This document shows positions 5,795 through 12,388 of a DNA stretch of 22,721 nucleotides, in pieces. The notes beneath the pieces were generated by a model, which saw nothing but the letters and a program-made list of their open reading frames with translations, ran no database searches and was not told where the DNA came from. This DNA is from JAEELC01 sp963621965 (GTDB taxonomy: Bacteria; Bacillota_I; Bacilli_A; Acholeplasmatales; Anaeroplasmataceae), in NCBI GenBank assembly GCA_963621965.1, contig CAVFGN010000031.1:1-22721 (forward strand). The letters run 5' to 3'. The translations under genes were made by a program, and so were the position numbers. The number at the start of each line of letters is the position of its first letter. Position 1 is the first letter of the stretch.

Positions 5795-6025
5795 CTAAAA
5801 TTTCGTTTTAAGCTCGTTTATAAAGGCTTGTGGATTAATTCCCCTAGAACTGCACAAAGCCTCAAATAAGGCCCTATAATCGCCATTTGTAGCCATTGCT
5901 TTAAACATTGGATTATTTCCTATAATTTGATTTAGCATTTGATTTGCATTATTAGGATTTTGACATAAATTATATAATTCTTTTAATTGATTATTTTGGT
6001 TATCATTATTTCTTATCGGATTCAT
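5795..6025 (-). CDS. Small Asn-rich phage protein, 76 aa
   Basis: This 76-residue protein (MNPIRNNDNQNNQLKELYNL...) is rich in Asn and Gln at the N-terminus, then helical (NQIIGNNPMFKAMA). The ATG at 6023-6025 has AGGGAG at good spacing. A TTG three codons upstream abuts the Shine-Dalgarno and is rejected. The gene overlaps the end of the preceding gene by 20 bases, suggesting translational coupling. I do not recognise a domain. Its conserved neighbours suggest a role in the same small-protein cassette. Confidence 0.7.
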   Translation of the reverse strand: MNPIRNNDNQNNQLKELYNLCQNPNNANQMLNQIIGNNPMFKAMATNGDYRALFEALCSSRGINPQAFINELKTKF

Positions 6026-6326
6026 TTCTATCAACTCCCTCTAATGCCTCCAAACGGCTCACAATTGCCTCTAAATCGCTTTTTAACGCATAACCTTGAT
6101 TATTGCTTTGGTTTTGTAAAACCTCTTTAAATTCGAAGATTCTAATACTTGCTTGTCCTAGTCCATTTGAAGTCTTTAAATAAAAAATTGGTTGATCAGA
6201 ATCCATAAGTAAAATCGTTTGATTTGGATTCATTAAATATGCTTTTGCTCCTTCTATACCATTTACATAAGCATATTGATTATTATAATTTTGTCTTGGT
6301 TGATATGGATTGTTATATTCAAACAT
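6006..6326 (-). CDS. Phage cassette protein with NGIEGAKAY motif, 106 aa
   Basis: This 106-residue protein has an Asn/Tyr/Gln-rich N-terminus (MFEYNNPYQPRQNYNNQYAY). A short beta-rich core follows with YVNGIEGAKAYLMNPNQTIL and LMDSDQPIFYLKTSN, then a helical C-terminus ending in a short coiled coil (LEAIVSRLEALEG). I recall similar proteins beside CCC-motif proteins in phages of gut Firmicutes; no function is established to my knowledge. TAGGAGG before the ATG at 6324-6326 sets the start; 29 extra codons upstream have no Shine-Dalgarno. A terminator separates it from the regulator gene upstream, so it probably has its own promoter in 6327-6412, where I see only weak matches. Confidence 0.7.
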   Translation of the reverse strand: MFEYNNPYQPRQNYNNQYAYVNGIEGAKAYLMNPNQTILLMDSDQPIFYLKTSNGLGQASIRIFEFKEVLQNQSNNQGYALKSDLEAIVSRLEALEGVDRNESDKK

Positions 6327-6413
6327 TATTGTTCCTCCTAATTGCTTATATTGTAGATTTAAATAAAAGAAAAAATAATGCCAATTAATGGTGAATTTAT
6401 GTGCATTTTGCAT

Positions 6414-6441
6414 AAAAAAAGAAGCACGATTTCTCGTGCTT
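6414..6441 (-). terminator. Strong terminator after the sigma-like regulator gene
   Basis: An 8-bp perfect stem AAGCACGA/TCGTGCTT with a 4-base loop is followed on the minus strand by CTTTTTTT. It separates the 6448-6864 regulator gene from the small-protein cassette. Confidence 0.9.
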
Positions 6442-6447
6442 AATTAC

Positions 6448-6864
6448 TTACTTATATATTTTAGATGCAGTTTCTTTTAATTTCATACTGATTTTAGGAA
6501 TGTTATTTCTTACAGTCTTTCTATCAATAAATAGCTTGTTTGATATTTCTTCTTCACTTAATAAATCTAACCAATAATATTTTGCAAGTTTTCTATCTCG
6601 TTCGGTCAAATGGCTTTCGTTTATAATATGATCTATTTGTGATTTGGTAAAATCATCACAATCTAAATATAAAGAACCTAGTAAATATTTTTTGTAAAAT
6701 TCAATAAAGTTTAAATTCTCTGAAGCATATCTTATTTCATGTAACTTATCGATTATAATTTCGCCTACAATGTTCCGAGCCGATTCTTCTTTAGTAGGAT
6801 ATTCTTTTATAATCCATTCAGTAGTCTTTTCAAACTCCAGTCTAAATTTCTCTTTTAAATCCAA
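6448..6864 (-). CDS. Sigma-factor-like/ArpU-like phage transcriptional regulator
   Basis: The protein has 138 residues. The C-terminal third (LTERDRKLAKYYWLDLLSEEEISNKLFIDRKTVRNNIPKI) has the sigma region 4-like helix-turn-helix pattern seen in phage late regulators such as the ArpU group. The N-terminal part is helical and acidic. In phages, proteins of this size with such a domain control late gene transcription. Here the gene is monocistronic, with a -10-like TATAAT on the minus strand at 6899-6904, and is closed by the terminator at 6414-6441. It lies back-to-back with the plus-strand micropeptide unit, whose promoter it could influence. Confidence 0.65.
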   Translation of the reverse strand: MDLKEKFRLEFEKTTEWIIKEYPTKEESARNIVGEIIIDKLHEIRYASENLNFIEFYKKYLLGSLYLDCDDFTKSQIDHIINESHLTERDRKLAKYYWLDLLSEEEISNKLFIDRKTVRNNIPKISMKLKETASKIYK

Positions 6865-6898
6865 TTCAAATCTCCTTATTTCATTACTTATATTTTTG

Positions 6899-6940
6899 AT
6901 TATATACTATTTAATTTGACTATGCTATACTTTAATAGTC
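6899..6940. promoter_or_regulatory. Divergent promoter region with inverted repeat
   Basis: On the minus strand a TATAAT -10 box (6899-6904) faces the regulator gene; its -35 is poor. On the plus strand TGCTATACT (6923-6931) is an extended -10 without a clear -35. A perfect 6-bp inverted repeat, GACTAT (6919-6924) and ATAGTC (6935-6940), brackets the plus-strand -10, as an operator would. Confidence 0.5.
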
Positions 6941-6977
6941 AGGTAAACTGAATAAATTTTTAGAGCAGGAGCAAAAG

Positions 6978-7013
6978 ATGATAAATTATAGTTCACAGGA
7001 GACTATGAACTGA
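6978..7013 (+). CDS. Possible 11-codon leader peptide on the plus strand
   Basis: ATG at 6978-6980, six bases after AGGAG, opens an 11-codon frame (MINYSSQETMN) ending in TGA at 7011-7013. The leader coding region contains the hairpin arms AGTTCA and TGAACT. It ends 20 bases before the Shine-Dalgarno-bearing palindrome of the 25-aa gene. Such a layout can couple leader translation to the downstream gene, but with so short a frame coding cannot be proven. Confidence 0.35.
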   Translation: MINYSSQETMN

Positions 7014-7033
7014 CACATTGAAGGAGGCTCCTA

Positions 7034-7111
7034 GTGGAGTACTTGATTATCTTATTTTTGATTATTTGGTTAATCAAAGGTGATAATCACAATAATGATG
7101 ACAAAGACTAG
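7034..7111 (+). CDS. 25-aa hydrophobic micropeptide, opposite strand to the phage genes
   Basis: GTG at 7034-7036 follows AAGGAGG at six bases. The peptide begins VEYLIILFLIIWLIK (Met when initiated) and ends with a hydrophilic DN/HN/DD/KD tail. One membrane span plus a charged tail is the layout of small membrane toxins, holin-like peptides or regulatory micropeptides. It is the only supported plus-strand unit in the window and has its own promoter candidate and a strong terminator. The Shine-Dalgarno lies inside the palindrome AGGAGGCTCCT (7022-7032), and the coding region contains further inverted repeats (TTGATTA/TAATCAA), so its translation is likely structure-controlled. A type I toxin is one option, but I see no antisense RNA promoter with certainty. 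Not recognised as a known family. Confidence 0.55.
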   Translation: MEYLIILFLIIWLIKGDNHNNDDKD

Positions 7112-7125
7112 TTATCATTAATATT

Positions 7126-7211
7126 CATTGTGTTTTGTTCTTGTTTCCTAAAAATGAGAAAAGGCAGGGAGTGCAATCCTTGCCTTTTCGTTTTTCATTG
7201 TATTTTGTTCT
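7126..7211. repeat. 16-bp direct repeats flanking the micropeptide terminator
   Basis: CATTGTGTTTTGTTCT (7126-7141) recurs as CATTGTATTTTGTTCT (7196-7211), 15 of 16 identical and 70 bp apart, on either side of the terminator. It could mark a short insertion/deletion unit or be chance in AT-rich DNA. Confidence 0.6.
7159..7195 (+). terminator. Strong terminator of the plus-strand micropeptide unit
   Basis: A 12-bp stem (AAAAGGCAGGGA with TCCTTGCCTTTT, one G-U) and a 6-base loop are followed by CGTTTTT. On the minus strand it is also followed by a T-rich stretch, so it may additionally end transcription coming from the membrane protein genes. Confidence 0.85.
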
Positions 7212-7261
7212 ACAATAATAATATAATCTTTTTTTATTTTTTTGTAAATAGTGAATCCATA

Positions 7262-8347
7262 TTATTTATTATCCATAACCATTTTAACAGCCTCTTTAAT
7301 TGCAGTTTGCTTAACTTCTTCAATTTCTTTTTTGTGCTTTTCACGTTCAAGTTCTAACATTTTATTAGCGCTCACTCGTTCTTCAACTCTTACTTTGTCT
7401 AGCACTTGTTCAACATTCTCTTTTGGAACTTGCGTATTCTTCCATTCGTAATATTTTTCTAATACTTCAGTTTTGTCTACTAGAGCTTTAGTTATTTCAT
7501 TATCGTAAATTATATCAGCTTGTTGTAAAGCAGTAGCTATACGCACAATGATCATTACAATAGTTAATGCAACTGACGAAACCCAAGAAACCCAAGAACC
7601 ATCACCAACTGTAAAAACACCAATTGAAAGTAGAGCTGTTGTTATCATATAGTAAATAACTTTATTCATTGTCGATTTAGTAAATGCTTTATTATAGTTA
7701 TCTCTGAACTTCTTTTCTACAGGAACTGATTTTTCAATATTATTAAAATCCGAATAATAAACTGCGTTATATTTTATGTTTATTGAATCAATTTTTTCTT
7801 CTAGATATTCATCACTTATAAATTTAGATAAATACGTTATATGCTTGTTACATTCCTGTTCTATTTTTTCTTGTTTAACTAGGTTCTTTCTAAATCTATC
7901 TTTTTTATGTTGCCACTTAAGGATTTTTTTACCAATGAAAGCACGCCAAGCTTCTTTTTTAGTTTCTCTATTATAAACCTTCAAATAATCTTCAAGGTCT
8001 AAACCTTTATTATCATTTAATTTTTTATATTTTTCACGTGCTTCAACTACAACAGGTCTTGTACTTGTTTTTGGATAAATCGCATTTATTGTGCCTCTAT
8101 AAATTAAGATAATGGCCGCAAGTGTACATAAACTAGATACATAAAACCAACCATCTTTAAAACAACTAAAATCAAATTTAAATGCAACTAAATTAATACC
8201 TATGCTGGCAATTACTGAGGCAATAATTTCTAGTATTGCCATTATTTGTTTAGGTCTAGCAAACTTCAAAGCCGCATTAATAGCTTTTTGAGTTGCCTTA
8301 TTTACATCCTGTAATCTATCATCTACTTTATTAAATCCATCAGCCAT
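7262..8347 (-). CDS. Four-span membrane protein with C-terminal coiled coil, unknown function
   Basis: The protein has 361 residues. Two membrane spans lie near 35-56 and 66-84, then a basic cytoplasmic-type region of about 140 residues, two more spans near 230-247 and 254-274, and a charged coiled-coil tail (about 310-355, LELEREKHKKEIEEVKQ). There is no signal peptide or enzyme motif. It is the last of three consecutive membrane protein genes downstream of the fibre genes, where lysis genes often sit, but it is much larger than a usual holin. I do not recognise it. A role in lysis, superinfection exclusion or virion-membrane interaction is possible and unproven. Confidence 0.7.
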   Translation of the reverse strand: MADGFNKVDDRLQDVNKATQKAINAALKFARPKQIMAILEIIASVIASIGINLVAFKFDFSCFKDGWFYVSSLCTLAAIILIYRGTINAIYPKTSTRPVVVEAREKYKKLNDNKGLDLEDYLKVYNRETKKEAWRAFIGKKILKWQHKKDRFRKNLVKQEKIEQECNKHITYLSKFISDEYLEEKIDSINIKYNAVYYSDFNNIEKSVPVEKKFRDNYNKAFTKSTMNKVIYYMITTALLSIGVFTVGDGSWVSWVSSVALTIVMIIVRIATALQQADIIYDNEITKALVDKTEVLEKYYEWKNTQVPKENVEQVLDKVRVEERVSANKMLELEREKHKKEIEEVKQTAIKEAVKMVMDNK

Positions 8348-8363
8348 TATTTAACTCCTTAAT

Positions 8364-8864
8364 TTATAATTTTTGCATTTTCTTCATAACTTCACTTTGA
8401 TGTGCCGCTTCATCCCATATAGCTAGTTCATGTCTTACATATTCAGTGAATAAGTACTGAATCATTATAGCTACACAATAAGAAGCCATACACCACGAAA
8501 TTACAAATACTCCTACTTCTACATTTTCTTTAATAACTCTTAATACAACAATAACAATAACTGGAACTATTATTTTTCCAACTCCTGTTAATGTATATTT
8601 TAATTTTCGCTCGTTTAAAGTTGCTTCTGGCAGTCTTTTCACTTGATCAATGAAATAATTAATTGTCGTGAATGCAACAATAATTACTACAATTAATCCT
8701 GATGCAGTTAATTTCCAACCTTCTACTCGTTTAAATAAACCATACTTAACTCCTACAATAACAATAGGAATAACCATTGAAAACATAAGTTGTAAAAGGT
8801 CGAGTATTAACTCAACCCATTTACACTTTTTCTTGCTCCAAGAAGATATATTTTTAAACAACAT
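8364..8864 (-). CDS. Four-span membrane protein, 166 aa, unknown function
   Basis: The protein has a basic N-terminus (KNISSWSKKKCKW) and about four hydrophobic segments (near 18-40, 52-71, 95-111, 116-138), ending in a charged hydrophilic tail. The ATG at 8862-8864 lies 9 bases after AAGGAGG; a TTG three codons upstream directly abuts the Shine-Dalgarno and is rejected. It sits 14 bases after the secreted Ser/Thr-rich protein gene and 16 bases before the next membrane protein gene, so the three are probably co-transcribed. Holin-like by topology only. Confidence 0.7.
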   Translation of the reverse strand: MLFKNISSWSKKKCKWVELILDLLQLMFSMVIPIVIVGVKYGLFKRVEGWKLTASGLIVVIIVAFTTINYFIDQVKRLPEATLNERKLKYTLTGVGKIIVPVIVIVVLRVIKENVEVGVFVISWCMASYCVAIMIQYLFTEYVRHELAIWDEAAHQSEVMKKMQKL

Positions 8865-8878
8865 AAGGAACAACCTCC

Positions 8879-9628
8879 TTATTCTGCTTTTATTTCTTCT
8901 TTTGACTCTTCTTGAGGTGTTTCCTCTTCCGTAGTCTTATTTAAATTCATAGCAGCTTCTAAAGCTTTAGCAATTTCTTGCGCTTTTCTTGTAGCTTCAT
9001 CTACTTTTTCACTATTTAATGCTTGATAATAATTCTTTACGCTAGTTTCAACATCATCCATTTTTGAATTTACAATGTTTGTAATTTCACTTAATTGTAT
9101 TGCTAGTTCTTTAATATTACCATTTGTAACTTCATTTGCGCTTTCAAGTAATTTCGCTTCACTTGCTTGTTTAATCTTAACTTTAACTAAATAAATTAAA
9201 GCCATTAAAATTGTAAAAGCAGTAAAACCAATAGTACCAATTAATAAATTTTTAACTTCGTCAATATTGCCTTGTTTTGCTGCTTCAATTATTTTATCGA
9301 TGTCTTCTTCGGTAATATTAAATATTTTAGAATCTTCGTTTGATTCACTTGGTGTTGTGCTTTCTTTGCTTTCTTCAGCACTTGTCTCTTTGCTTGATTC
9401 AGTAGTGCTGTTTGACTCGGTTCTACTAGTTTCAGTTGTAGTACTATTTTCGCTTGATTCACTTCTCTCGCTACTAGGAACACTCGATTCGCTTTCTGTT
9501 GTTGACTCGCTTGTTTCCACTGTAGATTCACCACTGACTTCATCAGCAAACACTAATGTTTTAGTTGCAAATAATACAAATAAACATATGCATAATGTTG
9601 ATGAAATCATAATTAACAATTTTTTCAT
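8879..9628 (-). CDS. Secreted/anchored Ser-Thr-Glu-rich single-pass protein
   Basis: The protein has 249 residues. A Sec signal peptide (MKKLLIMISSTLCICLFVLF, likely cleaved after VFA near residue 28) is followed by about 70 residues of low-complexity Ser/Thr/Glu. A single span comes next near 130-152 (IGTIGFTAFTILMALIYLV), then a cytoplasmic helical/coiled region ending in a Glu/Lys-rich tail. The layout places the Ser/Thr region outside the cell and the coiled coil inside. I do not recognise the family. With the two membrane proteins downstream it may form a cell-envelope complex made late in infection or expressed from the prophage; this is inferred only from adjacency. Confidence 0.7.
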   Translation of the reverse strand: MKKLLIMISSTLCICLFVLFATKTLVFADEVSGESTVETSESTTESESSVPSSERSESSENSTTTETSRTESNSTTESSKETSAEESKESTTPSESNEDSKIFNITEEDIDKIIEAAKQGNIDEVKNLLIGTIGFTAFTILMALIYLVKVKIKQASEAKLLESANEVTNGNIKELAIQLSEITNIVNSKMDDVETSVKNYYQALNSEKVDEATRKAQEIAKALEAAMNLNKTTEEETPQEESKEEIKAE

Positions 9629-9640
9629 TAAACATCCCTC

Positions 9641-9958
9641 CTATTTAAGATTGTTTAAAGTTTCTATATCAGTTTCAACAATTGATAATTTCTCATTGAT
9701 CAATTGTACTGAATTTGTAAGTAATTCATTTATTTGTGTTTGTTTATCTAATTGCGGTTTAAGATTTTCTTTAGCTTCTTTTAATTCATTTTCTAATGAT
9801 TCTACACTTTCTTTAAGTGCTAAATATTCATCATAAAACTCCTTTAAAGTTGTTGTTTTACCTTGTTCGAAAGTTAGTTTAATACTTTCAAGTGGTAAAT
9901 ATTCAACGTGCTTAATCGCAGGATTTAGTAAGCAAGCAACTCCATATTTTTTGTTCAT
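9641..9958 (-). CDS. Phage coiled-coil protein, 105 aa
   Basis: A short N-terminal region (MNKKYGVACLLNPAIKHVEY) precedes two coiled-coil stretches (about 45-70, LKESVESLENELKEAKENL, and 75-100). No membrane segment or enzyme motif is seen. It lies between the fibre-like genes and the membrane proteins. It may assist fibre assembly or bridge tail and envelope proteins, but no function can be assigned from sequence. Confidence 0.65.
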   Translation of the reverse strand: MNKKYGVACLLNPAIKHVEYLPLESIKLTFEQGKTTTLKEFYDEYLALKESVESLENELKEAKENLKPQLDKQTQINELLTNSVQLINEKLSIVETDIETLNNLK

Positions 9959-9994
9959 ACGACATCCTCCATTGATATATGATTTTTTAACTTA

Positions 9995-10756
9995 CTAGAT
10001 TGGACTAACCGTGTCTGTAATTGTTCCTAAGGTTACTGTTTTATACTTGTTTGTTATAGCACTTGAATCTACTATTGTATAAAAAACACAAACGCTATTG
10101 TCGCCATCATAAGAGTACCAGTTAGTTGCTCTATACGTGCGTTTTGATGTTTGAAAATCTATTCTAATAACATCCCCATTTTTTAAAATTTTATTAACAC
10201 CATCTTGAGTGCTTATAGGTGACTTATCAGAAGTTATCGCAATTATTTTCAATATATAAGTTACAATTGTAAGACCAGTATTAGTATAGGTACTAGTTAT
10301 GTTATGATAATACAATTTAGATGTTGTGGAAGTGCCAGCCCCTGTGGCACTTATTACGTTGTTATTTATTTCAATCCCCTCCCCAGCTGTTAATACGTTT
10401 TGTTTTGTGGCTTCAATTGTGGCAGCAACTTCATCAGAATATTTTTTAGCATTAGTCAAAACAGTCTCATCTTGACTAGTTGCATAACTTTTTGCACTTG
10501 ACAAAACAGTCTCATCTTGACTAGTTGCATAACTTTTTGCACTTGACAAAACAGTCTCATCTTGACTAGTTGCATAACTTTTTGCACTTGACAAAACAGT
10601 CTCATCTTGACTAGTTGCATAACTTTTTGCACTTGACAAAACAGTCTCATCTTGACTAGTTGCATAACTTTTTGCACTTGACAAAACAGTCTCATCTTTT
10701 GATTTGATTTTACTCCAAAGAGTTACCACTCCTGCGTTATCTAAATATTTAGCCAT
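9995..10756 (-). CDS. Fibre-like tail protein with five 15-aa repeats
   Basis: The protein has 253 residues. The N-terminal module MAKYLDNAGVVTLWSKIKSK matches the start of the next gene (10766-11815), suggesting a shared virion-attachment domain. Residues about 21-100 are five identical 15-residue units (DETVLSSAKSYATSQ) plus a partial one, probably a trimeric helical shaft. A linker (AGEGIEINNNVISATGAG) leads to a C-terminal beta-rich domain of about 120 residues, which could be the receptor-binding tip. Repeats of the SAKSYA type are common in phage fibres of Firmicutes. The ATG at 10754-10756 has a good Shine-Dalgarno (AGGAGG). Confidence 0.75.
   Translation of the reverse strand: MAKYLDNAGVVTLWSKIKSKDETVLSSAKSYATSQDETVLSSAKSYATSQDETVLSSAKSYATSQDETVLSSAKSYATSQDETVLSSAKSYATSQDETVLTNAKKYSDEVAATIEATKQNVLTAGEGIEINNNVISATGAGTSTTSKLYYHNITSTYTNTGLTIVTYILKIIAITSDKSPISTQDGVNKILKNGDVIRIDFQTSKRTYRATNWYSYDGDNSVCVFYTIVDSSAITNKYKTVTLGTITDTVSPI
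10457..10697. repeat. Five identical 45-bp tandem repeats plus a 16-bp partial unit
   Basis: Units start at 10457, 10502, 10547, 10592 and 10637, with a partial copy at 10682-10697. All five full units appear identical base for base, so they are recently expanded or kept uniform by recombination. They encode the fibre shaft. Being 45 bp, copy number change keeps the frame. The true copy number may be under-called in assemblies. Confidence 0.95.
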
Positions 10757-10765
10757 ATTTCCTCC

Positions 10766-11815
10766 TTATATTAAAATGTTATTAAGGTCAACCTCAGATA
10801 TAGCTTGAACATCACTTTCAGTAAGTACTTCATCATTGTTTATAGACATAGTGCCATAAAGTTTTAAATTTAAATTATTTTGAGATGTTCCTACAAGCAC
10901 ATCACTTGTACCAATTTCTATGGTTTTACTTCCAACTATCATTTTAATTCCATTAGAACAAGTTAAATTTATATATTTTGCTAATGCTGATGCACTTTCT
11001 CCTGGTGTCATATAAGAGCCGATATACACAGCATCAGAAGCAGCTAAACTTGCATAAGAATCTAATACACTTAAATAGCCCTTAATAGCCGTTGAACTGA
11101 CATCCTTAACGGATACAACAAAGCTACTAGCAGTTGTGGCTATATCCATTGCTGTGCTAGAATCCGATAGATTAGCATTAACTCCTGCATTTGCTTTTGT
11201 AATTGCATCTTTAAGAGTACTATAATCTAATGCATTGCCGCTAGAATCTACAATTTTAAACGCTTTATTAGCTACACCATTTGTAAATAAAGTTTGTAAT
11301 GCAGCAATTGCAGTTGCATTAGCTTTACCACTAGCGCCTGAATAAGCAGTACTTGCAGTTTCACCTAATGATAAAGTCTCTGATATTACTGTGTATTGAG
11401 TGCCTGAAAAACGATAGATCTTATTTGTATCTAACGCTACATAAATCTTTCCTATTTCACCTGTTGCAGGAAATGAAGAAGCATTCGAATACTCTAATAC
11501 ATCATCAACGTATGAAGGTAATTGAGAACTTGGAACTTTACCATTTGCATCAAGAGTCGCAACGCCATTAACAACCGCCTTTTGACTATTCTTTATATAA
11601 GTACTGCTGATTAAATTTCCATCTGCATCGTTACTTGCTTTAGTAGCATGTTCGGCTTCCTTTACAATAACAGTACTATCTTTAAGACTACTTTTTAAAC
11701 TTGATACGGCATCATCTGCATAAGTTTTAGCAGAATTTAAAGTATCAGTATCTTGCTCCTTTGTTTTGCTCCAAAGATATTTTACACCTTCAGTATCTAA
11801 ATATTTTTTCGCCAT
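10766..11815 (-). CDS. Tail fibre / receptor-binding-like protein
   Basis: The protein has 349 residues. It starts MAKKYLDTEGVKYLWSKTKE, homologous to the start of the 9995-10756 product, then has a short helical repeat (NSAKTYADDAVSSLKSSLKD). A fibre-type segment follows (GVATLDANGKVPSSQLPSYV and IGKIYVALDTNKIYRFSGTQ), a pattern well known from phage fibre/appendage proteins. The rest alternates helical and beta-rich stretches with high Ser/Thr/Ala. It is inferred to bind the host surface or attach the second fibre. It lies just downstream of the BppU-like gene, consistent with a baseplate appendage cluster. Confidence 0.75.
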   Translation of the reverse strand: MAKKYLDTEGVKYLWSKTKEQDTDTLNSAKTYADDAVSSLKSSLKDSTVIVKEAEHATKASNDADGNLISSTYIKNSQKAVVNGVATLDANGKVPSSQLPSYVDDVLEYSNASSFPATGEIGKIYVALDTNKIYRFSGTQYTVISETLSLGETASTAYSGASGKANATAIAALQTLFTNGVANKAFKIVDSSGNALDYSTLKDAITKANAGVNANLSDSSTAMDIATTASSFVVSVKDVSSTAIKGYLSVLDSYASLAASDAVYIGSYMTPGESASALAKYINLTCSNGIKMIVGSKTIEIGTSDVLVGTSQNNLNLKLYGTMSINNDEVLTESDVQAISEVDLNNILI

Positions 11816-11825
11816 TTTTATCCTC

Positions 11826-11963
11826 CTATTTTAGCATTTCATTTAATTCATCGTCAGTTATTCTATCCATTGTTATTTGATCTTTATAACTAGCAAGAAC
11901 ACTTCTCATATTGTCAAATTCTGCAACCATTGATTTCGTTACTTCTTCAGCACTTCCATCAGA
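11826..11963 (-). pseudogene. In-frame C-terminal continuation of the BppU-like gene beyond a TAA
   Basis: After the TAA at 11964-11966 the same frame stays open for 45 codons (SDGSAEEVTKSMVAEFDNMR, then SVLASYKDQITMDRITDDEL and NEMLK) to a TAG at 11826-11828. The Shine-Dalgarno of the next gene follows immediately. There is no Shine-Dalgarno or good start inside. Its helical character and TDDELNEML end resemble the usual end of baseplate upper proteins and of the following gene (SEVDLNNILI). It is most simply the severed C-terminus of the upstream gene by one nonsense substitution. Confidence 0.6.
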
Positions 11964-12377
11964 TTAAGTAATATCATAATCTCCAGCGCTTGCAGTTTGA
12001 ACCATTTTAAAATTAAAAGACCCCACAACTTGCTTTTTAATAATTGTCGGGGTTTCTTTTCCATCAGTTGTAACTACTGTAACTGTTGCAGTAGCTACTC
12101 CTGTAACAAGTAAATCGCTTGTTCCAAATTTATATTGATAACACTGTGCATAGCCTTCTTCGCTATAAATACTACTATATGACAATTGTTCAGGGAGTAA
12201 AGCACCGATTTTTCTACCATTTGGAAGTAGCAAACTAATTATAGGATACGATGCGCTTCCAAAATAATTACGAAAATATATAAATATAGAAGCCGAGTTT
12301 TTAGAGCCTTGATAAATTGCCAAATCATGATCTACTTTTTCAAAAGCGGTTATATCTTCATTTATGTAAACTTTCAC
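11964..12377 (-). CDS. BppU-like baseplate protein, probably truncated by an in-frame stop
   Basis: The 137-residue product begins MKVYINEDITAFEKVDHDLA and is beta-rich, with SASYPIISLLLPNGRKIGAL and the strand-rich LLVTGVATATVTVVTTDGKE, which fits the N-terminal domain of phage baseplate upper proteins (BppU type) that connects baseplate and receptor-binding protein. It stops at TAA 11964-11966, with the frame continuing to 11826. A loss of about 45 C-terminal residues is therefore likely, unless the TAA is read through or the tail is dispensable. Gene order, just before the fibre genes, agrees with a baseplate connector. The BppU assignment is by pattern, not by a search. Confidence 0.6.
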   Translation of the reverse strand: MKVYINEDITAFEKVDHDLAIYQGSKNSASIFIYFRNYFGSASYPIISLLLPNGRKIGALLPEQLSYSSIYSEEGYAQCYQYKFGTSDLLVTGVATATVTVVTTDGKETPTIIKKQVVGSFNFKMVQTASAGDYDIT

Positions 12378-12388
12378 TTTTTAACCTC

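Noticed and set aside
7130..7451. Plus-strand ORFs after the micropeptide (75 and 66 aa)
   Set aside because: The first runs through the strong terminator and a poly-T region and is mostly Phe/Asn from AT-rich DNA; both lie antisense to the membrane protein gene.
9267..9836. 189-aa plus-strand ORF opposite the Ser/Thr-rich protein gene
   Set aside because: It arises because the repetitive Ser/Thr/Glu codons of the real gene are open on the reverse strand. There is no Shine-Dalgarno, and the real gene has a clear signal peptide and ribosome binding site.
10456..10695. Alternative-frame ORF made of repeated MRLFCQVQKVMQLVK units
   Set aside because: It is an out-of-frame reading of the 45-bp repeats; the DETVLSSAKSYATSQ frame belongs to a complete fibre gene with a Shine-Dalgarno.
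10457..10697. CRISPR-like repeat array
   Set aside because: The units are contiguous 45-bp tandem repeats with no unique spacers and lie inside a coding frame.
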